NCBI GenBank assembly: GCA_050084985.1
Contig: JBITNC010000001.1
Coordinates: forward strand, 159,712,001 to 159,776,000
Reading direction: 5' to 3'
DNA length: 64,000 nucleotides
DNA from: Nageia nagi
Lineage: Eukaryota; Pinophyta
Position 1 is the stretch's first letter, and the number at the start of each line of letters is the position of its first letter. The notes beneath the pieces are model-generated. The model did no database searches. It was not told the origin of the DNA and was given only the letters and a program-made list of their open reading frames with translations. A program made the translations under genes and the position numbers. Positions 49,902 to 61,411 of this stretch are shown here, piece after piece.

Positions 49902-50497
49902 GTTGCCAAATTATCCTAGGTACGCAAAATCATTGCTTAAATTGTAAATATCAAAATAGTAGTGTATATTAGGTAGGTTGTTTCTTGGTTTGACAATTAT
50001 GTATTGTTGTTCATTGCATGCATTTGATTATTTTCTTATTGGTCTCCTAGGAAAATGTGTTATCATTGTTTCTTAAATTTATTTTTGTAATGTTTGCATA
50101 TCATGCTACTGATGGTGTGCCACCTATTTTCATGCTATTAATGATGTGCCTTTCCCAGAATAGAATTAAAAAGAATAGTATTTCATGTATCCTTGTTGCA
50201 TGCTTGACTGTTTAAAGTGATTGAATTCTTCTTTTGTAATTGTTAAAGAGAAAAAACTCTGACTTGTTCATTATTATTCCAACTTAGTACCGAGGGGACC
50301 TTCATCCTATTTGTGATTGCTTCATGTGTTCTTGATTACACTTTCATGCATTAGATGATTTTAAACATGTGTAATTGGATTGTTATGTATTTACATTCAT
50401 TTTATAAATTGAGTTATTGCTTAAGGTGATATACATTGTTGTTAATGGATGGTTTATCACTTCCAATCCTAAAATTTGTACTTGGAAATTTACATGA
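49902..50497 (+). other. Non-coding interior of G after gag
   Basis: No coding sense is seen. It holds two copies of the dispersed motif noted under findings (50105-50121 and 50134-50150). Confidence 0.4.
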
Positions 50498-52670
50498 TCA
50501 ATTCAAAACATTGTACAATATAAATATAAACCATTCACATCCAAAGCATTTAAAATCAAACTCATTTAACATAAATTTAATTACAAAAAGATGATCCATA
50601 TATATCATGTCAAAATGAACAAAAGGGATGGATCTATGTCCATAGTACAATCTAGTGGCATGTATTACTGCCACTACTCCCAAACTTGCTAGTCCTAGGC
50701 TTGGTCCTCCTACTGCTACCACTAGCTCTTGAAACTGATATCCCACTCAACACCTCACCAGTGCTGATCCCATGGGTGGTAAAGAGTGCCTTAATTCACT
50801 CATACTTCTCTCGTAGCACTGCAATGTCATTATCTTATTTTTAATCTTATCCATGAGGCTCTAAATGAAGGTCCACTGCTCATTAGGTGGAGGCATATCC
50901 ACCTACTCCTGCAACCTTTTTAGGTACTTCTCTAATGTGGCTATTTATGCATCCTTGGTGGTAATTATGGCCCATAGTGTGGCTACCTCCCTCTTGAAAG
51001 GCTTGATCCTCTTGATCTCAATCTCTAAGGTTTCTACCTATGCATTTATTTCTCCTACAAGCAATGTCCGTATTGTTAGTTTCTTGATCATATACAAATT
51101 TGTATAAATGAATATATGATTTATTATTACCTAGTACCACTAGTGGTACAACTTCTAGTTGTGCTACTAATCTTGGAGCTGCATTCTCTCCTTACATGGA
51201 AATATCATGCATAAGGTTGTCTACCTAGTAGGGATACTCCTTCAAAGATCCATTCGATGTAGCTATCTTCTCCTCCTCCTTGTCCTCACTAAACCAAGGA
51301 TAATCAACTGAATAGTTTGCCACCATGTCATGTATCCTTGTGTAGTTGCAAGTGCCATAAAAACATCTACTATAGCATCATGAATCATGGGCTCCTCCTA
51401 AGTCAACCTCCACACTAGTATCACCTACAATCCTATTGGTGCATACCAATATATCATGTATAACCTATAATATGTAGGAACTAGAGGGATCCCCTACTAG
51501 ATCGCAAACTACCTCAAAACCTAGTGGGGGAGGTAGAGCTCAACCAACTTCCTCCTGGTATAAAGGAAGTAATCCTATCTCACCTAGGCAAGCTGGTGGG
51601 CATCCTTGTACCACATAAAGTCTACATAAGATACCCAAACTAGGTCTTCAACCTAGATCCCATAAACCTCTCATTGCTTGGCTTCTAATGTGTGTGGATA
51701 CCTATACCTATGCACCCTTGATACACAACATGTGAGTGTTGTATCCCCTTGGTCATCCCTCACTCTTTGAATACCCACAATATGGATAACTACAATCTTC
51801 TCATATGCCCACACCTATAGAAGTTTGGGATATGTAATTATGATATTGAACTTATCAACACTCATAAAATTATATGAGTCCCTATAAAGTTGGGCCAACA
51901 CTAGTGGTTCCCACACAAATTGTGTCCCCTTGGCATAGATCTCATGTACTACCCATACTAGGCCAAGAGGAAAATATGAACTATTATTATTTGAACATAC
52001 ATATGTGGATATAATCAAGGAAATGTAAAGCCTTAGGTGCCTCCTCAATGGTGTGAATTGATAAACCTCTACCAATTGGTCATCCCAATGCTCCCAATCA
52101 TGGTCTTACTCACCTATCAACCATAAAGCTAGCTATTGCATTATTTGCCACTTCAGATTGATGGATAAGCCAAACTTGAATGGGTATCCACCATATCCTA
52201 TATACATCGAGTAATATGACATTCATTTCACCTAGGGGAAGGTGAAACATGTTGCAATCTAGATCCCATTGCTCTACCAAAGCTATGAGTAGGGGCAAAT
52301 CCTATTAGATGTACTTGACTATGGCCAAATCAACCAAACTAGACCATGTGAGGATATCATCCTCATGATTTTTTTTTGTCATGTTCGTACCTTCTATAGA
52401 ACTACTATGTACATAATCCCATCCCTAATTAATACCTTGCAATCTTGCAAGGAGGTAGCAAAGAAAATTTAATTTAAAATCAAACCTAACATGATAATGA
52501 ACAATTTGCTAACATGCATAGAATGTATGGAGCTTGAACTTGAAATAAATATGGGGAATAAGCAACTAATCATATGCTCAAAGGGAAAACTATGGATGTA
52601 TTCTGCCACATGGCCATGCCATTCAGTGAGGGGCCACCCTACTCCACACCACCCGTCGTCAGCCATGGTG
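50498..52670 (-). pseudogene. Plant mobile domain (PMD) protein, antisense cargo of G
   Basis: The minus-strand text around 52300-52115 reads LPLLIALVEQWDLDCNMFHL, PLGEMNVILLDVYRIWWIPI and ANNAIASFMVDR. This is the hallmark of the plant mobile domain (aminotransferase-like fold; MAIN/MAIL1 proteins and many transposon-borne copies): a Leu-rich lead, 'LVE.W', and 'FH.P.GEM...L.DV'. Protein-like text continues through stops to about 50498, including PPACLGEIGLLPLYQEEV (about 51590) and a basic helical stretch (about 50850). The start is unclear; a GC-richer ATG lies at 52666. It runs opposite to gag and LTRs. It is broken by many TAG/TAA codons and is not functional as it stands. Confidence 0.7.
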
Positions 52671-52729
52671 AATAAAGTAGGAAAATTAAATGTTCAAACA
52701 AGTATTGCACCAAGGAATCAATGATAGTG

Positions 52730-53818
52730 TTAGGGGAAAGTATCATTGAGAACAATATGTACAAGAGGACAAAGTCGCTAAGTGGCCTAAAGAAAACTTT
52801 TTAATAAGAAAGAGACAAAAAATGAGGGGAAAAGGTAACCCTCTCATGTTTTATTTGCTCCTTTTCAGTCCTAACCCTAATGCCACCTAGGCATGATATT
52901 GAACACTGTATACTACATGATATTTGTTATTTTATGTCTAGAAAATATTTCAAATTATTTCATAGGGTTGTCATTTGTTTTTGAAGATCTAGTTTTTCTA
53001 TTTCCACACTGCTAGTAGTATGCATTTTGACAAATTGGTGACCAATTCAATGCTTGCTGATCATGAATAGTAAGAATGTTTAATTGCCTTATTTACATTG
53101 CATATTGGAATAAAAATTGACTATTTTCCATATTTAATTTTTATTACAACTACTAAATGGACACCATTAGCAACGTGATTCTTGTAAAATAGAAAAACTT
53201 CTAAATGCTACATTTAAATTCCTGCTATCATAGATCATCATAGCTAAATATTATGAATATTATATGATTGCAAACAAAGAATTTTAATGATCAAAATCTA
53301 ATTTAATTAAATCTGTGTGCAAAGTTTTTATTTTTTGCATATATGCATGGTTTTTGAATGATACATACTTGAATATTCATGGTTCAATTGTAATTGGATG
53401 TGCTATTTTTTGCAAAAATTAATTCATCCATTAATACATCATCAACGATGTGCATAAGGTAAAATTATGTGTTATTTCAAATATAGATCATATTTGCACA
53501 CTATTCATGGCTCAAACAGATTGCTATCTTAATTTTATGATTACTACATAGGCAAATTGAATATATGATCAAATAGTATTAATTCATAGTTTATATTAAA
53601 AATTTTATACTATATGGCAAAATCATTTCATTTATGATATCATGCAAAATATTATTTCAAAGTATCAATTGAATACTATTTAAATTTCTACATCTAATAT
53701 TATTATGTCCACATCCCCAATGATATGTGTTTAATACAAATCCTTTGCATTTGGGGCATGCTAAAATTTCCTTGAATATCTTCTTGTAATTCCCATTATT
53801 TTACAAATATGCAATGTT
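52730..53818 (+). other. Non-coding interior of G before copia D
   Basis: AT-rich with no coding sense or pol text found. Three weaker copies of the dispersed G motif occur near 53011, 53163 and 53440. Confidence 0.4.
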
Positions 53819-53823
53819 ATAAT
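53819..53823. repeat. Target-site duplication of copia D (left)
   Basis: ATAAT immediately before the 5' LTR (TGTTAG at 53824). The identical right copy is 62365-62369. Confidence 0.95.
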
Positions 53824-54299
53824 TGTTAGAATTTGTAATGAAATATTGTGAATATCTAAACTCCTTGTAAATTCAATTAATCACTTAAAGGATATGTAGA
53901 TACCTTAAGGGATTAATTAAATTCTTTATTATGTAGACTTTGACTTTACCATGTGGTTAGTTGGTAGGTTAAAGTTAGGTGATACATTTATTGTAACCCT
54001 AACCTTACCCTTGGGTTAAAGGGAGGTTAGGGAGGTGCTCTCAAGCTATAAATAGAGGGCCTCTCCTCTTGTAATATAACTAAGTTTTTGGAGTAAGATT
54101 ACTCTACTAGTTGTGTAGGAGAGAAAGAGAATTGTTGTAATAGGTGCATAGATTGAGAATTGAGTACTAGTTGTGGATGTACTCCCAAGGAGGGAGGAAC
54201 CACATTATATTTGTGTTATCTTGTGTAAATGGTGTTATGTTGAATGATTGAGTTTCCTAGTCTTGGACCTTGAGGATTAGAGTAGGTATAAATCCTTCA
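53824..54299 (+). repeat. 5' LTR of copia D
   Basis: TGTTAGAATTTG ... AATCCTTCA, 476 bases. TATAAATA lies at 54047-54054. It aligns end to end with 61890-62364. Confidence 0.95.
54047..54054 (+). promoter_or_regulatory. TATA box in 5' LTR of copia D
   Basis: TATAAATA in caagctataaatagaggg, 224 bases into the LTR. It is conserved in the LTRs of C and B'. Transcription would start some 30 bases downstream. Confidence 0.7.
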
Positions 54300-54301
54300 A
54301 T

Positions 54302-54313
54302 TGGTATCAGAGC
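54302..54313 (+). other. Primer-binding site of copia D (tRNA-Met)
   Basis: TGGTATCAGAGC lies two bases after the LTR and matches the initiator-methionine tRNA complement perfectly. Confidence 0.95.
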
Positions 54314-54406
54314 TTGGTGTGGAAGCTCTTTTTGGTGTGGAAGCTCTTCTTTAACATCTTGGTTCCTCATCCTTCTTCATTCCTCATCTTACAACCCATT
54401 GGTGAG

Positions 54407-57233
54407 GTAAAACTAAAAGAAGGTATAAATTTCCTCCTCATTTGGTTATCTTATGGATTATTGCATTAGATACTAACATATTTTGTGAGATATTGGAGCT
54501 TATTTTTTGCAAAATATGATCAAAATGGCAATGCAAGCATTTTTTATACTAACCTCTTATGTTAATAGCATGTTTTTTTACAAAAATGCTTAATACATGA
54601 TATACTTTTTAAGAGGATACTATGAAATGCAAATATTTTTACTAACATGTTGTTTGTTAGTAGCATTGATTAAGAAATAATTTCTTGAGGTTTACTTTTC
54701 TTGTTTAAAATAAACACAAGTGAAGGTAAATTTATTTTGCAATTTATTGTATACCTTACAATATATCAAAAAAAAAGGGGGAGGGAGATTTATGATACCT
54801 TCACTTGAAATACATTATTATTTAACACAAATTATCTAAAACTTTATTTACAATATTTTTTCAATTTTACAAAATAATAAATTGAAAGTTTCAATTTTTT
54901 GAAAAATTGTTAAGGGCCACATTGGTTGAGTGGAGGTGGTGAGTCATAAGCACCCCTATTCTCATGGCAGTGGTCTCTCCCTCTCACTCTGAGCAGCGGT
55001 CTCCCTCTTCTCCCCCTCGATCTCCCTCTTCTACTCTTCTCCCCCTCACACTTTGGCTACACTCTCTCCCTCCACGCGAAGATGGACCTCGCCAGCTCAC
55101 ATTGGCTGCACTTTCTCCCTCCATGCACTCTGCTCTGCTTGCTTGCGTGTGAACCTCGCCAGCTCGCCTGTACTACAATGCTCTGAGGATATGCATAAAA
55201 TCAGATACATTGAAAGGGTCTATAAATTGTTTGACAAAATGCCTCATCAAGATGCAATCTTGTTCAATGCAATGATCGTAGGATATGCACAAAATAGAGT
55301 GTTGAAAGGCATGCAAATTGTTTGACATGATGCATGATGCAGATAGAGTTTCATGGACTGTAATGATCATAGGATATGCATAAAATAGAGCATTGAAAGG
55401 CATGCAAATTGTTTGACATGATGCATGATGCAGACAGAGTGTCATGGACTGCAATGATCACAGGATATGCACAAAATGAAACCTTGAAAGGGCCTATGAA
55501 ATTTTTTTTTGCCTCATTGAAATACAATCTAATGGAATGCAATATTCGTTAATGAAGGGCATACCAATTGCCTAATCGAACATAGTCTCACAAACCGCAG
55601 TGATCATTGGGTATGCATACAATCTATACAATGAAATGGCTCATGATTTGTTACCAAATGTGCTATCAAATGTAGTATCATAGACCACCATGGAGGGCGA
55701 TGTATCAAGCATCCATGCTCCAACCTCTCCCTCCTCATTTGCCCTCATCGCGATGTGGTCTCCCTCCTTGTTTGCCCATTATCAGAGCCCTTCTTGCTTT
55801 GTATTTTTGCAATGTATCAGTTTGTATTTGAATCTGGTGAAAGGATGCAAAGAAGCATCATGTCAATTGATCACATCAAAAACCCAACGCATGTTGTTTA
55901 TCCCTCCTCGCCGAATTTGGTCTCCCTCTACCGCCCAGCCTCTCACCCTCCATGCGGCTTAACTTGGCCACCTTTCAATTTTTTTTTTCAACCATAGTTG
56001 TTGAGCTTTTATTTTTTTTACCCACTACAAAGGGATTTGACTTTTTATGTTTAGGTTTAATTAACCATTTAAGGGATTTTACCTAAGTCTTTTTTAAGTA
56101 TTTCATGTTTCCTAAAAACCTATGCTATTTTTAAGTAAACAAAGGCAATATTTACTTAAAATGCATACTTCAAAGACCACTTTTTTAGGGATAACACATT
56201 AAGTGAAAAGGAGGGAGGAACCATACTTAATAGACATTTTTTTAGCATCCAAGTTTTATAACTTTAAGTAAAAAAGGGGGGAATTTGTATAATTTTTACT
56301 TAAAACTTTATCTAGATCTTGCATGCTAAATTTGTAATGCATGCCTCTTAGCCTTGTTAGAAATAAAGCATGCTTAGTACTTAAAATTTTAAGTTAAATA
56401 ATGCATGATGCATATTTATTACTTAATTTTAAGTCATAGAATAATACATGTTTAAGTTATGGATTAATGCTAAGTAGGACTTAGCCTTTTTAAAATTCAT
56501 TATTTATGAACTTGAGCAAAGTATGCGAAATGTAAAAAGTCCTTTAGGGGTTAGTACAAAACCCATTGGACTCTTAAGGTTTCAAGTTCGTGTGGATGAT
56601 GTATTTTTACTTTACTTTATATTTTTGCACAATTGCTTTATACTTGCAAAATGCAAAATATTGAAAGTAACCCCTAAAATGAACACATCCGCACGTACTT
56701 TTCCACAACATGACTTGTTTGGGGAGCCATGAGGTGAGGATAGGGCAAATTGGAGCCTTTTTAGTTCGAAGAACCAAGTGGTGGTAAATCCATATTAATT
56801 GCCCCTAAGACCTCTGTTGGATTGGACATAACTCTATCAGGTGGACAGGCATGTGTGTAGTGATACCACATGTCCGCACATCCATTCAGGGATTATCCTG
56901 ATAACCTAGGAGGAAAACTGAAAACCTTAAATAAGATAATTAAAATGGTTGGTCCAAGATACATCGGATCCTTGGAAAATAGTTGGTACTTCTCCTTGTG
57001 AGAGTATATTACTGACCAAGGTGAACTGGTTGAGGACTGGTAGTACTTGGGCTCCACCTTGCAGGCATCCAGGTGAAGGCCTAATTCTATACAAGAAAAC
57101 AACCCCAACTTTATCCTTCTACAGATCTTGGTTTATAAGTTTGCACATGTGGGACATGTTTACTTATGTTTGATTTGTATAGATGGTAAATTGTAAAATT
57201 TTTCATTCTTATTGCATATTTACTTTTGTGTAG
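54407..57233 (+). other. Predicted 2.8 kb leader intron of copia D
   Basis: The donor context GGTGAG|GTAAAACTAAAAG at 54407 parallels GTTGAG|GTAAATCTAAGAG in C. The acceptor context is tttacttttgtgtag|caATGG at 57233, two bases before the gag ATG; C has ttgtctag|caaATGG and B' ttgtgtag|taaATGG. Removing it would leave a spliced leader of about 107 bases after the primer site. The body is AT-rich except for the cargo at about 54905-55990. Splicing is an inference from conservation of the junctions. Confidence 0.5.
54905..55990 (+). pseudogene. Captured PPR gene fragment inside copia D leader
   Basis: This insert is markedly less AT-rich, with CT-rich blocks at 54960-55080 and 55690-55970. Text at 55185-55320 reads YKLFDKMPHQDAILFNAMIV and GYAQNR, the classic end and start of PLS-type pentatricopeptide repeats ('LF..MP.RD...WN.MI.GYAQNG'). 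It is followed by MMHDADRVSWTVMIIGYA and DADRVSWTAMITGYAQNE in shifted frames. The segments at 55274, 55365 and 55456 repeat with a 91-base period, 2 bases short of a 31-residue repeat, so the frame shifts at each one. A weaker unit (VVSWTTMEG) ends near 55690. PPR proteins bind organellar RNA; this fragment cannot. It looks like captured host sequence. Confidence 0.75.
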
Positions 57234-57235
57234 CA

Positions 57236-58435
57236 ATGGTTGAAACCTTCATACCCAAACATATACTCGACGGTTCCAACTTTAGCATATGGGAACCTCG
57301 TATGAGAGCTGAGTTACAAGCAAGGAAGCTATGGCAGATAGTTAATGAAGACATGGTCACTCGTACAGATGAGAAGGCTCTTGAAATCTACAACTCAAAG
57401 AATGAGTTAGCAACTTCAATGATTTATCATGCAATTTTAGATGACATTCTTCTCATGATCTCTTCTTCAACATTAGCAAAGGAAGCTTGGGATAGGCTGA
57501 AGAAAATTTACCTTGGGTCAAATTTTTCAAGGAGGTTCACCATTTTACAAAAGTTGTTTCAATATCGTCAAGGTGAAGATGAAAGTGCTTCTATTTACTT
57601 GAACAAAATCATTGACCTCAGGACACAATTGGTTGGCTGTGGGTGCAACTGGATCAATGATGAGTTCATGGTATTTATCATTCTTCAAAACCTTTCTACA
57701 AAGTTTAGTAACTTTGTCACAGTTATGGAAATAAGGCTCGATAATGAAGAAGATGTCATCTCTCTTGATAACCTTTCTAGACTCTTTCTGAAGCATGAGA
57801 AAACTTTGAACAAGAAAATGTTGAACTTTTCTCCAAAGGATAATAGCATTGCTCTAGGAGAAACCAAAACTCCTTTCAAGAAGAAGTTCAAACATTATAA
57901 ATTCAAAGATAACAAATCCTCATCTACCATTAGGAAGCATGGCAACTTCAAGCAAAGGAATGACAAAGCTGGATCAAGCAATCCAACACCTTAGGAAAAG
58001 TTTGATGGAAATTGTAACTTTTGTGGCATCTTTGGGCACAAAGAGTATGATTATCGTAAAAAGAAATTTGCTCAAAAAGGTAAGGTAAATGCAAATGTGA
58101 GAAATTTAAATAATAAAAAGAAGAACAAGCATGCTACTACTATTGCCTACTACTCAATGACTCAAACTATTTCAAATGATTGGATTGTTGATTTAGGATG
58201 CACTAATCACATGTGTTATGAAAAGGATAAGTTTGAAAACTTTCATAAGTACAAGAAGGATGCAGTTGTGATAGGTGATAATTCAATCCTTGATGTTCAA
58301 GGAATAGGGAGTGTGAAGATTCATGGAAAGGCTCTTGATAATGTATTTTATGTGCCTAAACTAAGGATGAATCTTATCTCCGTAATTTAGATTACAAGGA
58401 AAGGATACTCATTTGAGTTTACCTCACACTCCTAG
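57236..58435 (+). pseudogene. Gag and protease of copia D
   Basis: The start at ATG 57236 (MVETFIPKHILDGSNFSIWE) matches the positions used by C and B'. Gag (UBN2-type) is open for 253 codons, with LQARKLWQIVNEDM, LLMISSSTLAKEAWDRLKKI and ASIYLNKIIDLRTQL. A TAG at 57992 interrupts it before the zinc knuckle CNFCGIFGHKEYDY, whose last Cys is Tyr. The protease follows (58097-58390): DWIVDLGCTNHMCYEKDKF, where Asp-Ser-Gly has become Asp-Leu-Gly. It continues to LDNVFYVPKLRMNLISVI and stops at 58388 and 58433. B' has Gln at the position of the 58388 stop. Confidence 0.9.
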
Positions 58436-59410
58436 TGTGTCAAGAAAGGACTTGCCACCTTGATGAAAGGATCAGTAAAGGATGACCTTTATATTGTGGA
58501 TCAAGTACCTTCAAAGATTTGTCTTACTATAAATGTTTGTTCAAAGGGTAATCTTTGGCATCAACGATTAGGGCACCTTAACCACAAGAGTATTCAAGAT
58601 ATGAAAACTCAAGAACTTGTGGAATGTTTACCTAATATTTCACCCACAATTGGTCTCTGTGAAAGATGCATTCTAGGAAAGAGGAATAGGCAAAAGTTTG
58701 AAAAATATAAGGCAACTCGAGCTACTCATCCTCTTCAGCTTATGCATTCAGATTTGATGGGTCCATTTCAGACTAAGTCTCTAGGGGGAGCTTCTTATGT
58801 TCTGACCTTCATTGATGAATTCAGTAGGATGACATTTGGTTATCTACTTGAGCACAAGGATCAAACTTTTGATAGGTTTAAAGACTTCAAGGCACTTGTT
58901 GAAAATCAAACTGATTTTGAGATCAAGATGCTTAGATCTGATAATGGGGGTGAGTATAATAGCAATGAGTTTAACGACTATTGTGTTAAACATGGGATCA
59001 AGTGGCAATTCACAATCCCTTACACCCCTCAGCAAAATGGAGTTACTGAAAGGAAGAATCGAACCATTATGGAAATGGCAAGGTGCATGTTGGGTAACCT
59101 TCCTAGTTTCTTATGGGGAGAAGCTGTTCACACTGCTATTCACACCCTAAATAGGTGTCCTAGTAAAGCAGTTGAAGGTAAAACTCCATATGAAGCATGG
59201 ACCGGAAAGAAACCTAACATCTCACACTTTAGGGTCTTCGGCTGTGATGCATTTGCCTTCATTACCTCAGAGAAAAGAAAGAAGTTGGATAAAAGATTAG
59301 AAAAATGCATCTTTGTGGGTATGATAATCAGCATAGAGGTTACAGGCTCTACTTCTCATCCCATAAAACAATCTTTGTTTCTAGGGATGTCAAGTTCAAT
59401 GAAATTCTAA
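58436..59410 (+). pseudogene. Integrase of copia D (open, frameshift at its end)
   Basis: An open frame of 316 codons (from 58460) encodes the zinc-binding HHCC end (HQRLGHLNHKSIQDM, CERCILGK) and the complete catalytic triad: Asp in MHSDLMGPFQ, Asp in LRSDNGGEY, Glu in QQNGVTERKN. The GKKP motif region (AWTGKKPNISHFRVFGCDAF) follows. A single-base loss near 59320 (after CIFVG) shifts the frame and gives a false end at 59410; the other frame continues DNQHRGYRLYF. This domain would join element DNA to the chromosome. It is the best-preserved domain in the window. Confidence 0.9.
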
Positions 59411-60430
59411 AGGATACGACTTCTCATGCTGAGGTGTCTGATTCAGATGATTCTTCACCTGCACATAACTAGTTGGATGATCATGTAGGGAAGTCACCAC
59501 AAGAGCAAAATTCTCTAGCTCAGAGAATTACAAGAAGTATGACCTTGAATAAATCCTTATTTGCCAAAATTGATAATACGAATGAGCCATCAACATTCAA
59601 AGAAGCTTCCAAGCAAGAGTGTTGGATGGAAGCTATGAAAGTTGAGTATGAGGCACTCATGAAAAATGAAACTTGGGATTTGGTTCCTTATCCCAATGAG
59701 AAAAATGTGATTGGAAATAAATGGATATACAAGGTCAAGTACAATTCTGATGGAGAAATTGAAAAATACAAAGCAAGGTTAGTGGCCAAAGGATTCACTC
59801 AAAAATATGGTATTGATTATGAGGAAACCTTTGCTCCTATGGCCAAGATGCCTACTGTTAGGATAATCCTTGCTCTTTTTGCAGCTCAAGGATGGAAAGT
59901 TTTTCAACTTGATGTCAAGAGTGCATTTCTCAATGGTGACTTGGATGTAGAAATCTACATGAATCAACCAGAAGGATTTATTCCAGAAGGTAAAGAGTCT
60001 TTAGTGTGCAAGCTTAAGAAGTCTTTGTATGGACTTAAGCAAGCACCTAAAGCATGGTACAAGAAAATTTTAGGATTCTTTACAGATATTATTTTTTCCA
60101 AGTGCTTCTCTAACTCAGATCTCTATGTACTCAATCAAGGAAAAGATGTGGTCTTAATTCTCCTTTATGTGGTTGATCTTCTCATAACTGGAAACAATAT
60201 TGAAATCATCCAAGAGTGCATATCCAAACTGAAGGTAACATTTGAAATGACTGATCTAGGTCTATTGCATTACTATCTTGGGATGCAAGTATACCAACAC
60301 AAAGATTGTACTTATCTTAGTTAATCTAAGTATATATCAGACATCTTGCAAAATTTTGGAATGGAGGAGTGTAAATATGCTGCAATACTTATTTCTCCTA
60401 GAATCATGGTATGCTCATATTCTTAGTTGG
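59411..60430 (+). pseudogene. Reverse transcriptase of copia D, YVDD changed to YVVD
   Basis: The frame reads through a TAG at 59470, then is open for 283 codons (59473-60321): ITRSMTLNKSLFAKI, FKEASKQECWMEAMKVEYEA, IGNKWIYKVKYNSDG, DYEETFAPMAKMPTVR, FQLDVKSAFLNGDLDVEIYM, LYGLKQAPKAWYKKI. The active site near 60170 reads LLYVVDLLITGN; copia enzymes have Tyr-Val-Asp-Asp here and B' keeps it, so the first Asp is lost by one base change. A TAA at 60322 falls where relatives have Gln (LSQSKYI), and a TAG follows at 60424. No active enzyme can be made. Confidence 0.92.
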
Positions 60431-61126
60431 CTGATGCTACAACTTATAGGCAATTGATCGATAGTCTTTTGTATTTGACTATCTCTCGACCTGATATTAC
60501 CTTTGCAGTGAATCTAATGGCACGATTCATGCAAAAACCATATGTTGAACACCTCAATGTTGTTAAGCAAATCTTGAGGTATGTGGCAGGGATAAAGGAT
60601 CTTGCTCTTAAGTATTCCAAAGTGCCCTCAATTGTTCTCTCTGGGTTCTCATATTCTGATTATGGGGGAGATAGAGATGATAGAAAATCAACCTCTGCAT
60701 ATGTGTTCAGCATTGGTTTAGGTGCTATCTCTTGGGCTTCCAAGAAGCAACCTACTGTGACTCTTTCTACCACTGAAGCCGAATATCGAGCCATGTCTGT
60801 TGCCGCCCAAGATGCTATTTGGCTGAGGCATCTTCTACACGAAATTGGGTATGAGCAAAATGGCCCATCTCTTATCTCTTCAGATAATTAATCGGCTATC
60901 TCTTTGGCTAAAAATCCTGTATTCCATCAAAGAACCAAACATGTGGAAATCCAAGCCCATTTTATCAGGGAGAAGGTTCTACATGACATCATACACTTGA
61001 AGTATTGTCCATCTACTGACAACTCTGCTGATTTATTCACTAAGCCCCTTCCTAAAGCTCCATTCAGCAAGCTTAGGGATTCTCTCGAGTTGGTGAAGTT
61101 ACCCTCAAGGGGGAGTGAAGTTTGAA
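60427..61126 (+). pseudogene. RNase H and pol C-terminus of copia D
   Basis: An open stretch 60427-60888 (LADATTYRQLIDSLLYLTIS, ISWASKKQPTVTLSTTEAEY, DAIWLRHLLHEIGY) is broken by a TAA at 60889 within SSDNXSAISLAKNP, where Gln is universal in the family. It continues to NSADLFTKPLPKAPFSKLRD, SLELVKLPSRGSEV and a stop at 61123. RNase H acidic residues (Asp of YSDYGGD, Glu of TTEAEY, Asp of SSDN) are present. The last codons overlap a purine run (caagggggagtgaag) that resembles a polypurine tract. Confidence 0.9.
61105..61119 (+). other. Upstream polypurine-like tract in copia D
   Basis: aagggggagtgaag lies at the pol stop, about 770 bases before the true tract. In element F the tract and LTR follow this point directly, so this may be the ancestral primer position. 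Confidence 0.5.
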
Positions 61127-61194
61127 ATTTTGTTAGTGATGACAACTTCACCTCTAAGAGGCCTTTTTTGTTGTTATATTATGTTGATTATGAT

Positions 61195-61411
61195 ATACCT
61201 CTGTGGTAAGTTTGCTTTGCATGAGAAACTTGTTGTACATTTTATACCTCCGCGGTAAGTTTGCTCTACGTGTGAAACTTGTTGTACAATTTTTTGAGCA
61301 TATAATTGATATACCTCCGTGGTAAGTTCGCTCTACGTGAGGAACTTCTTGTACATTCTATACCTCTATGGTAAGTTTACTCTGCGTGAGAAACTTGTTG
61401 TACAATTTTTT
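61195..61411 (+). repeat. Dimeric tandem repeat in 3' untranslated region of copia D
   Basis: Four units of 'atacctccgtggtaagtttg' plus 'ctctacgtgagaaacttgttgtaca' start at 61195, 61244, 61311 and 61360. The spacings 49, 67, 49 show a 116-base dimer present twice. The equivalent region of B' (39340-39560) keeps a four-unit array. Confidence 0.9.

Noticed and set aside
54964-55325. Functional PPR gene or host exon at 54964-55690
   Set aside because: The repeats are out of frame (91-base period), start and end are missing, and the segment is enclosed by one LTR element with perfect target duplications.
57992-60891. TAG/TAA read as glutamine (alternative genetic code)
   Set aside because: Stops replace Gln in several genes, but CAA and CAG are common in the same frames, true ends use the same stops, and frameshifts and active-site losses accompany them. 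The domains (PMD, PPR, TNP2) are land-plant types. Deamination decay explains it better.
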